From: Zunongwangia sp. ESRF-bin46
GTDB taxonomy: Bacteria; Bacteroidota; Bacteroidia; Flavobacteriales; Flavobacteriaceae
Direction of reading: 5' to 3'
Assembly: GCA_002631855.1 (NCBI GenBank)
Contig: NTLF01000005.1
Location: forward strand, 1-64,000
DNA: 64,000 nt
Shown piece by piece: positions 27,845 to 35,757 of this stretch. Both the position numbers and the translations under genes were made by a program. The notes under the pieces are model-generated. The model was given only the letters and a program-made list of their open reading frames with translations, was not told the DNA's origin and made no database searches. Position 1 is the stretch's first letter. Each line of letters begins with the position of its first letter.

Positions 27845-29155
27845 ATGGGAACTTTTCAAATTGAAGGCGGACATAAACTGAAAGGTGATATTCGCCCACA
27901 AGGCGCTAAAAATGAAGCCTTACAAATACTTTGCGCTGTATTATTAACCCCTGAAGAAGTGATAATTGATAACATTCCAGATATTCGGGATGTCAATAAA
28001 TTAATTACTATCCTTGGAAACCTTGGAGTGAAAACCCAAAAATTGGCAAAGGGGAAATTTGCATTTAAAGCAGATGATCTAAAACTTGAATATTTAGAAT
28101 CTGAACTTTTTAAACAGGAAGGAAGTTCATTACGGGGTTCTATCATGATTGTGGGGCCATTATTGGCACGTTTCGGTAAGGGGTATATTCCACGACCTGG
28201 AGGTGACAAAATAGGGCGTAGGCGATTAGACACCCATTTTGAAGGGTTTATAAAGCTAGGTGCTAAATTCCGATATAATAAAGAAGAACGTTTTTATGGT
28301 GTAGACGCTCCAGACGGTTTAACAGGAACATATATGTTGTTGGACCAGGCTTCTGTAACAGGAACAGCAAATATTGTTATGGCAGCTGTCTTGGCAAAAG
28401 GAACAACAACCGTCTACAATGCAGCTTGCGAACCATACTTACAGCAGCTTTGTAAGATGTTGAACAGCATGGGAGCTAAAATAAAAGGCGTAGGGTCAAA
28501 CCTATTAACCATTGAAGGAGTTGAAAGTTTAGGAGGTTGCACTCACCGTATTTTACCCGATATGATTGAAATAGGCAGTTGGATTGGTCTTGCTGCAATG
28601 ACGCAAAGTGAAATTACCATTAAAGATGTAAGCTGGGGCAATTTGGGATTAATACCTGATACCTTTAGAAAATTAGGAATTACACTTGAAAAGCAAGGTG
28701 ACGATATCCATATTCCTGCACAAAAAGAGTATGAAATTCAAGGTTATATAGATGGATCTATTTTAACTGTAGCAGATGCTCCTTGGCCAGGTTTTACGCC
28801 AGACTTACTTAGTATTGTTTTAGTAGTATGTACGCAAGCAAAAGGGAGTGTGTTGATACATCAAAAAATGTTTGAAAGTCGTTTGTTCTTTGTCGATAAG
28901 TTAATCGATATGGGTGCAAAAATAATATTGTGCGATCCACACCGAGCAACTGTTATAGGGCATAATTTTACCTCGACACTTAAAGCCACTACGATGGTTT
29001 CACCAGATATACGTGCAGGGATTTCCCTATTGATTGCAGCACTTTCTGCTAAAGGAACATCGACTATTCATAATATTGAACAAATAGACCGTGGTTACGA
29101 AAATATAGATGAGCGCTTACGAAGAATAGGCGCGAAGATTACAAGAATAGAGTAA
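27845..29155 (+). CDS. murA: UDP-N-acetylglucosamine 1-carboxyvinyltransferase, Asp-type
   Basis: 436 residues, EPSP-synthase fold. It transfers enolpyruvate to UDP-GlcNAc, the first committed step of peptidoglycan synthesis. Seen: the RPQGAKNEALQIL opening (KN catalytic pair), RGSIMIVGPLLARFG, the active-site loop RPGGDKIGRRRLDTH, and DIRAGISLLIAALSAKG. In most bacteria the loop holds the catalytic Cys (E. coli Cys115); here it is Asp121 (codon 28205-28207). Asp at this place is known to give intrinsic fosfomycin resistance. A bidirectional terminator follows. Confidence 0.95.
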   Translation: MGTFQIEGGHKLKGDIRPQGAKNEALQILCAVLLTPEEVIIDNIPDIRDVNKLITILGNLGVKTQKLAKGKFAFKADDLKLEYLESELFKQEGSSLRGSIMIVGPLLARFGKGYIPRPGGDKIGRRRLDTHFEGFIKLGAKFRYNKEERFYGVDAPDGLTGTYMLLDQASVTGTANIVMAAVLAKGTTTVYNAACEPYLQQLCKMLNSMGAKIKGVGSNLLTIEGVESLGGCTHRILPDMIEIGSWIGLAAMTQSEITIKDVSWGNLGLIPDTFRKLGITLEKQGDDIHIPAQKEYEIQGYIDGSILTVADAPWPGFTPDLLSIVLVVCTQAKGSVLIHQKMFESRLFFVDKLIDMGAKIILCDPHRATVIGHNFTSTLKATTMVSPDIRAGISLLIAALSAKGTSTIHNIEQIDRGYENIDERLRRIGAKITRIE

Positions 29156-29174
29156 TTATAAGAAACTATTAAAT

Positions 29175-29207
29175 AAAAAAAGCCGCGAAATAATCGCGGC
29201 TTTTTTT
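29175..29207. terminator. Bidirectional terminator between murA and the coiled-coil gene
   Basis: AAAAAAAGCCGCGA, small loop, TCGCGGCTTTTTTT: a symmetrical hairpin with A and T tracts, able to end transcription from both convergent genes. Confidence 0.85.
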
Positions 29208-29211
29208 AGTA

Positions 29212-29805
29212 TTATTTGTTTCGGTTTTTGTTAACCTCGTCTTGTAGTTTACGTCGTAACTTTTGTTCTCGTTCTAGGGACTTTTGACGGTTGGTTTCGA
29301 GTTCCATTTCAGTCTCTGCCAATTTTAATTGAGAATTTTTAGTGACTTTATGGCTGTTTTTAAATTTATAGAATAAAAATGCCAAACCAACCAACAATAA
29401 TACAATTATGGACCACATAATGGTATTGTAGGTAGATTTCTGGGTAAGAATCCCTAAAATTTCAATACCATTTTCTTTTTCTTTTGAAACAGAAAGATCC
29501 TCTTTTGTGGTTTTTAATTGACTTGTTAACGAATCAATTTGTTTTGCTTTTTGATCAATTTCAGTTTTTGAACTAGCAATTTTACTTTCCAACTCAGAAA
29601 CAGAATCTAAGATATTTTTGCGTAATTGATTAATCTGGTATTTTTTAATCACCTTGTATTCTTGGTAATTGTTAGATTCGTCAACTACATCTTTAAACTG
29701 CCCTTCAATACTATTATCCTTTGGCTGAGCTTGGGGATTTTCTTGGCCAAAAAGAATGACGGTAACTAAAAGTAAGGGAAGTAGGGCTACTAATTTTTTC
29801 TTCAT
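29212..29805 (-). CDS. Exported coiled-coil membrane protein
   Basis: 197 residues. A signal peptide (about 1-20, ending FGQ) precedes an extracytoplasmic stretch with a coiled coil (about 65-115, heptads around KIASSKTEIDQKAKQIDSL). One transmembrane segment lies at about 132-150 and a charged cytoplasmic coiled-coil tail (about 160-197) ends in KNRNK. Homologues are sometimes labelled tRNA (guanine-N1)-methyltransferase, but no methyltransferase or knot motif is present. Function unknown. Confidence 0.65.
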   Translation of the reverse strand: MKKKLVALLPLLLVTVILFGQENPQAQPKDNSIEGQFKDVVDESNNYQEYKVIKKYQINQLRKNILDSVSELESKIASSKTEIDQKAKQIDSLTSQLKTTKEDLSVSKEKENGIEILGILTQKSTYNTIMWSIIVLLLVGLAFLFYKFKNSHKVTKNSQLKLAETEMELETNRQKSLEREQKLRRKLQDEVNKNRNK

Positions 29806-29893
29806 AGTAATTTTGTTCGGTTTGTTTGTTATTTAACACCGCAAGAGTAGAAAAATTGTTTTAAATAACCCAAATTTTGTAGGTAATTAAAAT

Positions 29894-30136
29894 TTATTTA
29901 ACAACGTGCTCTTTTTTATTGTAACAAAAATTGAGTGCACCCGATGGGCATTTTCGAATTTGCCGTATAACTTGTTCGGTGTCAGCACCATCTAAATTTA
30001 TCCAAGGAATTACTGAAGTTCTAAAAACTTCAGAAAGTTCTTTGGCACATTTTTCAGCATGAATGCATTTTTCGGGTTTAAAAGTCACTGTAATTTCACC
30101 GTTGGTGAATTCATTGGTTAGCGTTTCCATAAGCAT
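29894..30136 (-). CDS. Divergent single-cluster 4Fe-4S domain protein
   Basis: 80 residues (78 if the second ATG at 30130 is used). The Fer4_19-type pattern is visible: ITVTFKPEKCIHAEKCAKEL, then QIRKCPSGALNF; only three to four cysteines serve one cluster. Such small proteins occur beside photolyase or GNAT genes; an electron-transfer or sensing role is likely but unproven. It is separated from the photolyase gene by about 100 bp. Confidence 0.75.
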   Translation of the reverse strand: MLMETLTNEFTNGEITVTFKPEKCIHAEKCAKELSEVFRTSVIPWINLDGADTEQVIRQIRKCPSGALNFCYNKKEHVVK

Positions 30137-30238
30137 TGATTTGGGGGTTATGTAAACTGTTTATAGTCAGAATGTTCGATAAATATATATAAAAAATCGA
30201 TAAAGTGTATGTTTTGTGGAATATTCTTACAATAAAAT

Positions 30239-31543
30239 TTAGGAAACAGCTTTTTTGTAAGTGTTTAGAGCACGTTCTCGAGCCTCTTTATGATCGACCA
30301 TTTTTTCTGGATATTCATTTGTATCATATTCTTCAACCCATTCTTTAATGTACTTTTTGTTTTTATCAAATTTATCAATTTGGGTTGTGGGATTAAAAAT
30401 TCTAAAGTATGGAGCGGCATCTACACCGCTTCCGGTAGCCCATTGCCAATTGCCAACATTACTGGCTAGTTCATAATCCAATAGCTTTTCAGCAAAATAG
30501 GCTTCACCCCAACGCCAGTCGATTAATAGGTGCTTACAAAGAAAACTAGCAACGACCATTCGCACTCGGTTGTGCATATATCCAGTTAGGTTTAATTGTC
30601 GCATGCCTGCATCGACTATGGGATAACCGGTCTTTCCTTGCTTCCAAAGGTTAAACTCTTTTTTATTATTGCGCCATTCTACGCGGTCATATTTTTTTCT
30701 GAAAGCCGTATCAACTGTTTTAGGAAAGTGCCATAAAATTTGCATAAAGAACTCTCTCCAAATTAACTCTTGCCAAAAGGTTTCATTTTTTTCAGTAATT
30801 GCTTTTTTCATCATTTTACGAATGCTCACCGTTCCAAAACGTAAATGTGGGCCTAAATGCGATGTTGCATCCTGAGCCGGGAAGTTTCGTTTTTTTTCAT
30901 ATTGTTGAATGGTGGTGGGTGTTACATCGTACTCAGGGATTTTAATAGCAGATTTTTCAAATCCCATATCACTTAAGGTTACATTGGGTAAACGAGAATG
31001 TTTTACCAGGTTCTTTAAATGCTCGTTAGTATAATATATTTTTAAATCTTTTTCAGCATTAAAGGTTTTTTTCCAAAGTTTCATATAAGGCGTGTATACC
31101 ACATACGGATCCCCATCATCTTTAACAATCTCATCTTTTTCAAATATAACTTGGTCTTTGTAGGTGTAGAGCCCTATTTCTTTTTCTGAAAGAAATTGTT
31201 TTATTTCACCATCGCGTTTGGTTGCGTATGGTTCATAATCGTGATTAGTAATAACGTTTTGAATGTTATACTCTGAAGTTATCTTTTTAAATACATCGAT
31301 TGGTTTTCCATGATATATAGCAATACTGCTGTCATGTTTTTGAAGTTCATCACGCATTTTTTGAAGCTGCTCAAAAATAAACGTAACGCGTGCATCATCT
31401 TTTGGTAATTCGTCTAAAATTTCAGTGTCAAAAATAAAAACAGACAAGACAGCATGTTTACCATGCAGGGCCTTATAAAACCCAATATTGTCGTCAAGGC
31501 GTAAATCTCTTCTGAACCAAAATACGTTCAATTTATCTTGCAT
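30239..31543 (-). CDS. phr: Deoxyribodipyrimidine photolyase / cryptochrome family
   Basis: 434 residues. N-terminal antenna Rossmann domain (about 1-130) opening NVFWFRRDLRLDDN, and a C-terminal FAD domain with WQELIWREFFMQILWHFP, GYMHNRVRMVVASFL and the strongly conserved ASNVGNWQWATGSGVDAAPYFRIFNP. Length and motifs fit class I CPD photolyase, which repairs UV dimers with blue light; a signalling cryptochrome cannot be strictly excluded. It lies 9 bp after an SRPBCC gene. Confidence 0.92.
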   Translation of the reverse strand: MQDKLNVFWFRRDLRLDDNIGFYKALHGKHAVLSVFIFDTEILDELPKDDARVTFIFEQLQKMRDELQKHDSSIAIYHGKPIDVFKKITSEYNIQNVITNHDYEPYATKRDGEIKQFLSEKEIGLYTYKDQVIFEKDEIVKDDGDPYVVYTPYMKLWKKTFNAEKDLKIYYTNEHLKNLVKHSRLPNVTLSDMGFEKSAIKIPEYDVTPTTIQQYEKKRNFPAQDATSHLGPHLRFGTVSIRKMMKKAITEKNETFWQELIWREFFMQILWHFPKTVDTAFRKKYDRVEWRNNKKEFNLWKQGKTGYPIVDAGMRQLNLTGYMHNRVRMVVASFLCKHLLIDWRWGEAYFAEKLLDYELASNVGNWQWATGSGVDAAPYFRIFNPTTQIDKFDKNKKYIKEWVEEYDTNEYPEKMVDHKEARERALNTYKKAVS

Positions 31544-31552
31544 TATAATTTG

Positions 31553-32020
31553 TTATTTGCTTATTTCTCCGAAAATCTCGATGAGTTTTTTTCTTCGGTA
31601 TTCAAAAATTTCATTTAGTTTGGGTTTCACTAAAAAAGGATGGACCATTTGACCAATAAACCCTAATGGTAGTTTGTAGTGAACAATATCTTCCATCTCT
31701 ACGCCACCATCAATTTCTTTTATAAAATGTTTGTGGTGCCAAAGTGAATAGGGGCCAAAACGTTGTTCGTCTACAAAATAGTCATTGTCTTTAACGTGTG
31801 TAATTTCGGTAACCCATTTGGTTTTAATGCCCATGACGGGAGTAACTACATATTCGATTATTTGTCCAGAATACATAGCTCTATCGCTTCCTGATACAAT
31901 GCTGAAGCCCATATAATCTGGAGTAATGACCTTCAGGTTTTCAGGTGCTGAAAGAAAATCCCAGGCTTCTTTTTTTGATATAGGTAACTGTTGTTTAGTG
32001 TGTAGTTGGTAAACTTTCAT
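31553..32020 (-). CDS. SRPBCC family protein
   Basis: 155 residues spanning one START/Bet v 1-like helix-grip domain: KQQLPISKKEAWDFLSAPENL opening, WVTEITHVKDNDYFVDEQ, then the C-terminal helix with FEYRRKKLIEIFG. Close homologues (cyclase/dehydrase-like, YfbC-like) often sit next to photolyase genes in flavobacteria, as here. It probably binds a hydrophobic ligand. Co-transcribed with phr (9-bp gap). Confidence 0.75.
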   Translation of the reverse strand: MKVYQLHTKQQLPISKKEAWDFLSAPENLKVITPDYMGFSIVSGSDRAMYSGQIIEYVVTPVMGIKTKWVTEITHVKDNDYFVDEQRFGPYSLWHHKHFIKEIDGGVEMEDIVHYKLPLGFIGQMVHPFLVKPKLNEIFEYRRKKLIEIFGEISK

Positions 32021-32038
32021 ACAAGCTCTTGGCAGAAA

Positions 32039-32152
32039 CTATCTTCGTTTATAAGATAGTTTTCTGTTCATTCTTATGAGCCTGTAAATTTCAGTTTTAA
32101 CTGCATTTTTTCTCTTTCGAGAACTCCATAAATTTTTGATAAATGATAGCAT
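32039..32152 (-). CDS. Possible 37-residue basic small protein
   Basis: An ATG frame of 37 codons lies 18 bp upstream of the SRPBCC gene on the same strand. The product is very basic (13 Lys/Arg), beginning MLSFIKNLWSSRKRK and ending in KLSYKRR. It could be a leader peptide or a real small protein of the photolyase operon. No family is recognised and no clear ribosome binding site is seen, so it is only a candidate. Confidence 0.3.
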   Translation of the reverse strand: MLSFIKNLWSSRKRKNAVKTEIYRLIRMNRKLSYKRR

Positions 32153-32367
32153 GGCGTTTTTGTTTTAAAAATACGACTGTTTTATGAAATATAAAATACT
32201 TTAAACAAAACTTAACAGTTTGTTCATAAACTATTTAGATGCTGTTTTGGCAATGTTTATGAATGTTTACCCTTTATTTAATTTATTCATTTTAAGTTTT
32301 TATTAACTATAAAAAACAGGCTAAGTTGTACATTAGTAATCAAATAAAAACCTAAAAATACCAACTC
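32153..32367. other. Intergenic region without recognised gene
   Basis: AT-rich divergent spacer between the photolyase group and the DUF2911 gene. Promoters for both directions must lie here, but I see no full TTTG/TAnnTTTG pair. Confidence 0.5.
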
Positions 32368-33213
32368 ATGAAAAACGTATTACTATTTGTTTGTGCCGCA
32401 TTGCTTTCCTTTGGAATGTATGCACAAATTGAAACTCCACAACCAAGCCCTTCTCAGAAAATTGAACAGACAGTGGGACTAACCGATATTACTTTAGAAT
32501 ATTCCCGTCCAGCTATGCGTGAAAGGACTATTTTTGGCGGACTTGTTCCTTACGGAAAAATGTGGCGTACAGGAGCCAATAAAAACACGACAATTACTTT
32601 TAATAAACCAGTTATGGTAGACGGTACTGAACTTAAACCAGGTTCGTACGCTATTTATACAAAACCTAATAAAGAAAATTGGGAGGTTTATTTTTATAGT
32701 GATGCTAATAATTGGGGAACCCCTCAAAAGTGGGATGAAAGTAAAGTAGCTGTAAAAACTACGGCTGAAGTTTTTTCTATGCCTATGGATATTGAATCAT
32801 TTACAATGACTTTTGATGATGTAGCACACGACTCTGCAAATCTTGGAATGCTTTGGGAAAATACCTATGTAGGGGTACCTATTAAAGTAATGACAGATAA
32901 AGAAGTTTCTGCTTCAATTGACCGTGTTATGAACGGCCCAAGCGCTAATGATTACTATGCTTCAGCAGTGTATTATTTAGAGGCTGATAAAGATATAAAC
33001 CAAGCTAAAACTTGGATTGATAAGGCTATTAATATGGCGAAAGAACCAGCTTTCTGGCAGTATAGACAACAATCGTTAATCTACGCAAAAGCGGGTGATA
33101 AAGAAGGTGCTATTAAAGCTGCTAAAAAATCAAAAGAACTTGCTAAGAAAGCAGGTAATGATGATTATATAGCTTTAAACGAAAAATCATTAAAAGAGTG
33201 GGGGGCTATGTAA
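32368..33213 (+). CDS. DUF2911 exported protein
   Basis: 281 residues. Signal peptide about 1-19 (cleavage after MYAQ). DUF2911 domain about 25-170 with SPSQKIEQTVGLTDITLEYSRPAMRERTIFGGLVPYGKMWRTGANKNT and LKPGSYAIYTKP (fragments of one conserved run). The C-terminus (about 190-281) is helical and TPR-like (DINQAKTWIDKAI, KAGDKEGAIKAAKKSKEL). Periplasmic; common in Bacteroidota; function unknown. Terminator follows. Confidence 0.85.
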   Translation: MKNVLLFVCAALLSFGMYAQIETPQPSPSQKIEQTVGLTDITLEYSRPAMRERTIFGGLVPYGKMWRTGANKNTTITFNKPVMVDGTELKPGSYAIYTKPNKENWEVYFYSDANNWGTPQKWDESKVAVKTTAEVFSMPMDIESFTMTFDDVAHDSANLGMLWENTYVGVPIKVMTDKEVSASIDRVMNGPSANDYYASAVYYLEADKDINQAKTWIDKAINMAKEPAFWQYRQQSLIYAKAGDKEGAIKAAKKSKELAKKAGNDDYIALNEKSLKEWGAM

Positions 33214-33235
33214 GCTTTCTCACATATTTGACATT

Positions 33236-33267
33236 AAGACGCTCTCATTTTGAGGGCGTTTTTTTAT
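33236..33267 (+). terminator. Terminator of the DUF2911 gene
   Basis: GACGCTCTC, loop, GAGGGCGTT followed by seven T. Confidence 0.8.
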
Positions 33268-33408
33268 TTTGAAACATGAGTTTGTAAGAGCCCAATATTT
33301 AGTTGATACTTTATCAATTACTCTATCTTTTATGAGAACTTACAAAAGTAAAATAGACAGTCGTCTTTAAATACCTTAAATATTTTTCTACTCTGAATTA
33401 GGAAGGTT

Positions 33409-33972
33409 TTAAACCTTTAGCGAACCCCGAAAACCTCTAGAAGCATAATAAGATTGTGCTCCATTATGATAAATAAAAATAGTATCGTAGCGATAATCAC
33501 CAAATATAGCACCGCCGAGTTCTCTTATTTCTGTTGGGGTTTTAATCCAACTTGATGTTTTAGTGTCGAAAGGGCCAAATTTCTGTAACGCTCTATATTG
33601 TTTTTCTGTTAAAAGGTCAATGCCTATGGCAGCAGCCATATCTATTGCGTTGTTTTTTGGTTTAAACTTTTTTCTTGATTCTAAACCTTCTCGATCATAG
33701 CAAACACTCCTGCGACCTTTTGGACTTTCTGGTGAACAATCATAAAAGATATACTCTTCATTATCAACACCAACTACATCGGGTTCTCCACCGGTTCTTT
33801 CCATTTCGTGTAGTGCCCAAAGTTTTTTAGGCTTCGCCTCTAACTTTGCTTGTATGTTAGCCCATTCAAGGTTTTTATGGCGTTGCCTATTTTCTTCAAA
33901 ACGGGTTTTTAAAACTTCAAATAATTCATTTCGTTGTTCTGGGGATAGTTCTTTTGGGTTTTCGTTTGCCAT
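33409..33972 (-). CDS. DUF4256 domain protein
   Basis: 187 residues, soluble. The sequence runs through the DUF4256 signatures: LFEVLKTRFEENRQRH opening, ALHEMERTGGEPDVVG, YIFYDCSPESPKGRRSVCYD, DLLTEKQYRALQKFG, and WIKTPTEIRELGGAIFGDYRYDTIFIYHNGAQSYYASRGFRG. The family is found widely in bacteria; function unknown. Stands alone between two spacers of 195 and 307 bp. Confidence 0.82.
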   Translation of the reverse strand: MANENPKELSPEQRNELFEVLKTRFEENRQRHKNLEWANIQAKLEAKPKKLWALHEMERTGGEPDVVGVDNEEYIFYDCSPESPKGRRSVCYDREGLESRKKFKPKNNAIDMAAAIGIDLLTEKQYRALQKFGPFDTKTSSWIKTPTEIRELGGAIFGDYRYDTIFIYHNGAQSYYASRGFRGSLKV

Positions 33973-34116
33973 GATGTTATTAAATTGGTTCTGCTATAAT
34001 TTATTCATTAAAACTCTTTCAATTTAACTGAATTATCTATTAAATATAATGATTCTTTTCGAAGAGCACCGTTTGCTAATATGTGATGTCCCTCCTTACT
34101 ATAAATCTAATTTATC

Positions 34117-34177
34117 TATAAAGTGTATAGCTGTATACAAGAGTTGTATAAAAAATATACAGTTTGATGTGTATATA
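34117..34177 (+). promoter_or_regulatory. TGTATA dyads upstream of a sigma-54 promoter
   Basis: Three related palindromic motifs lie within 60 bp: GTATAGCTGTATAC, TGTATA-AAAAA-TATACA (perfect arms) and TGTATATAC. They sit about 40-95 bp before the -24 element, where enhancer sites for a sigma-54 activator are expected. The activator gene is not in the window, so the role is inferred. Confidence 0.4.
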
Positions 34178-34213
34178 CCCTGAAAATCGTCTTAAAAGCC
34201 TTTAAAATGGCGT

Positions 34214-34229
34214 TGGCATATGTATTGCT
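34214..34229 (+). promoter_or_regulatory. Sigma-54 (-24/-12) promoter of the glycosyltransferase gene
   Basis: TGGCATATGTATTGCT fits the sigma-54 consensus TGGCAC-N5-TTGCW: GG and GC are in exact -24/-12 spacing. It lies 50 bp before the ATG of the only downstream gene. No vegetative promoter is seen in the interval. Confidence 0.6.
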
Positions 34230-34279
34230 ACACTATTGATGATTATTAAAAACATTACATAAAACACAATTACGCATAG

Positions 34280-35707
34280 ATGAATCTAAAAAACGCTACT
34301 TCAGAAAGTAATAAATCTACCAGTGGAACTAAATCAAGTTCCATTTTTCGTGCTTCCTCTATATCCCCAGAAAAGGCTACCAAAACATGGAATATACTTG
34401 TTTTGGTCAATACCTTTTTGCTCCTTGCCGGAGGCGCCTTTTTGGTATATCAAATGCAAAATGACTTTGCTCAGTTCAGAATGGAACGACTTAATAGTAC
34501 TTGGGGACTTATTTTCTTCGCCGTAGCTACATCACTGTTTATTTATAAAGCAGGATTCTTTATTTATCAACTCTACCTATACTTTAGGTATAAGCCAGTT
34601 ACATCGGTTACCGATGATGAACTACCTACCGTAACTGTTATTGTCCCTGCTTATAACGAAGGTAAACAAGTATGGGCCACATTGAAAAGTTTGGCAAAAA
34701 GCGACTATCCTGTAGAAAAGATTCAGTTATTGGCTATAGACGATGGTAGTAAAGATGATACATGGTACTGGATGCAAGAAGCAAAAAAACAATTGGGCGA
34801 CCGAGTAGCCATTTACCAACAACCTGAGAACAAAGGAAAGCGTCACGCTTTGTATAGAGGTTTTAATATAGGTAGTGGAGAAGTATTTGTAACAGTAGAC
34901 AGTGACTCTGTTGTAAATGCCGATACATTACGAAATTTAGTAAGTCCTTTTATCACCAACGAAAACTGTGGTGCAGTAGCAGGGAATATACGTGTACTTA
35001 ATAACAGCAAAGCACTATTACCTAAAATGTTGAATGTAAGTTTTACATTAAGTTTTGAGTTTGTACGTTCTGCTGAAAGTAAACTTAACTCTGTATTATG
35101 TACACCTGGAGCTTTAGCTGCTTATCGCAGAAAGGCTGTATTTGCTTGCTTACCAGAATGGATTAATCAAACCTTTATGGGGAAACCATCTGATATTGGC
35201 GAAGACCGAGCTATGACCAATATGATACTTAAACAAGGTTATCACGTATTGTTTCAGCGGAATGCGTATGCTTATACTAACGTTCCGGAAAAATATAAAG
35301 GGTTGTATAAAATGTTTATACGATGGGGTAGAAGTAACGTTCGTGAAAACATTGCAATGGCAAAGTATGTGTTTACTGACTTTAGGGAAGGTTCTAAAGC
35401 AGGGTCAAGGCTATTGTTTTTTAGCCAAGCGACTAAACTGATAATGTGCTACCCGTTTTTACTATTTATGTTGTACTTTATTATGGTGCACCCAGTATTG
35501 TTTATTAGTTCGACACTACTTAGTATTTTGGTATTATCAAGCTTTCAAGCAATCTTTTATGGCAAGCGGTATAATTTTTCTGAATCCTTCTGGGCATACA
35601 CTTATAGTATTTTATATACGTTCAGTTTATTCTGGATTACACCTTATGCAATCGCCACAGCAAGTAGAAGTGGATGGCTTACCCGAGAGTTGCCGCAGCA
35701 AAGCTAG
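34280..35707 (+). CDS. Membrane family 2 glycosyltransferase (hyaluronan/cellulose-synthase type)
   Basis: 475 residues. A Ser/Thr-rich N-terminus, two transmembrane segments (about 38-60, 76-98), a GT2 catalytic domain (about 114-360), then about three to four transmembrane segments. Catalytic features: VIVPAYNEGKQVWATL, DDGSKDDT, the DSD metal motif in VTVDSDSVV, the acidic GEDRAMTN base and the processive-enzyme RW motif in FIRWGRSN. It probably polymerises an exported beta-linked polysaccharide. The ORF stands alone, preceded by a sigma-54-like promoter, suggesting regulated production. Confidence 0.88.
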   Translation: MNLKNATSESNKSTSGTKSSSIFRASSISPEKATKTWNILVLVNTFLLLAGGAFLVYQMQNDFAQFRMERLNSTWGLIFFAVATSLFIYKAGFFIYQLYLYFRYKPVTSVTDDELPTVTVIVPAYNEGKQVWATLKSLAKSDYPVEKIQLLAIDDGSKDDTWYWMQEAKKQLGDRVAIYQQPENKGKRHALYRGFNIGSGEVFVTVDSDSVVNADTLRNLVSPFITNENCGAVAGNIRVLNNSKALLPKMLNVSFTLSFEFVRSAESKLNSVLCTPGALAAYRRKAVFACLPEWINQTFMGKPSDIGEDRAMTNMILKQGYHVLFQRNAYAYTNVPEKYKGLYKMFIRWGRSNVRENIAMAKYVFTDFREGSKAGSRLLFFSQATKLIMCYPFLLFMLYFIMVHPVLFISSTLLSILVLSSFQAIFYGKRYNFSESFWAYTYSILYTFSLFWITPYAIATASRSGWLTRELPQQS

Positions 35708-35716
35708 ATTAAGGTT

Positions 35717-35753
35717 AGCAAGTGTTGGTGGAAAAAAAGCATCAACACTTGCT
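35717..35753. terminator. Hairpin between convergent genes
   Basis: AGCAAGTGTTG and CAACACTTGCT form an 11-bp perfect stem with a 15-base loop. No U-tract follows on either strand, so it may act as a weak or factor-aided terminator between the glycosyltransferase and the intradiol dioxygenase-like gene. Confidence 0.45.
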
Positions 35754-35757
35754 GATA

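Noticed and set aside
29212-29805. Naming this gene as tRNA (guanine-N1)-methyltransferase
   Set aside because: A signal peptide, coiled coils and one membrane segment are seen, with no SPOUT/TrmD motif.
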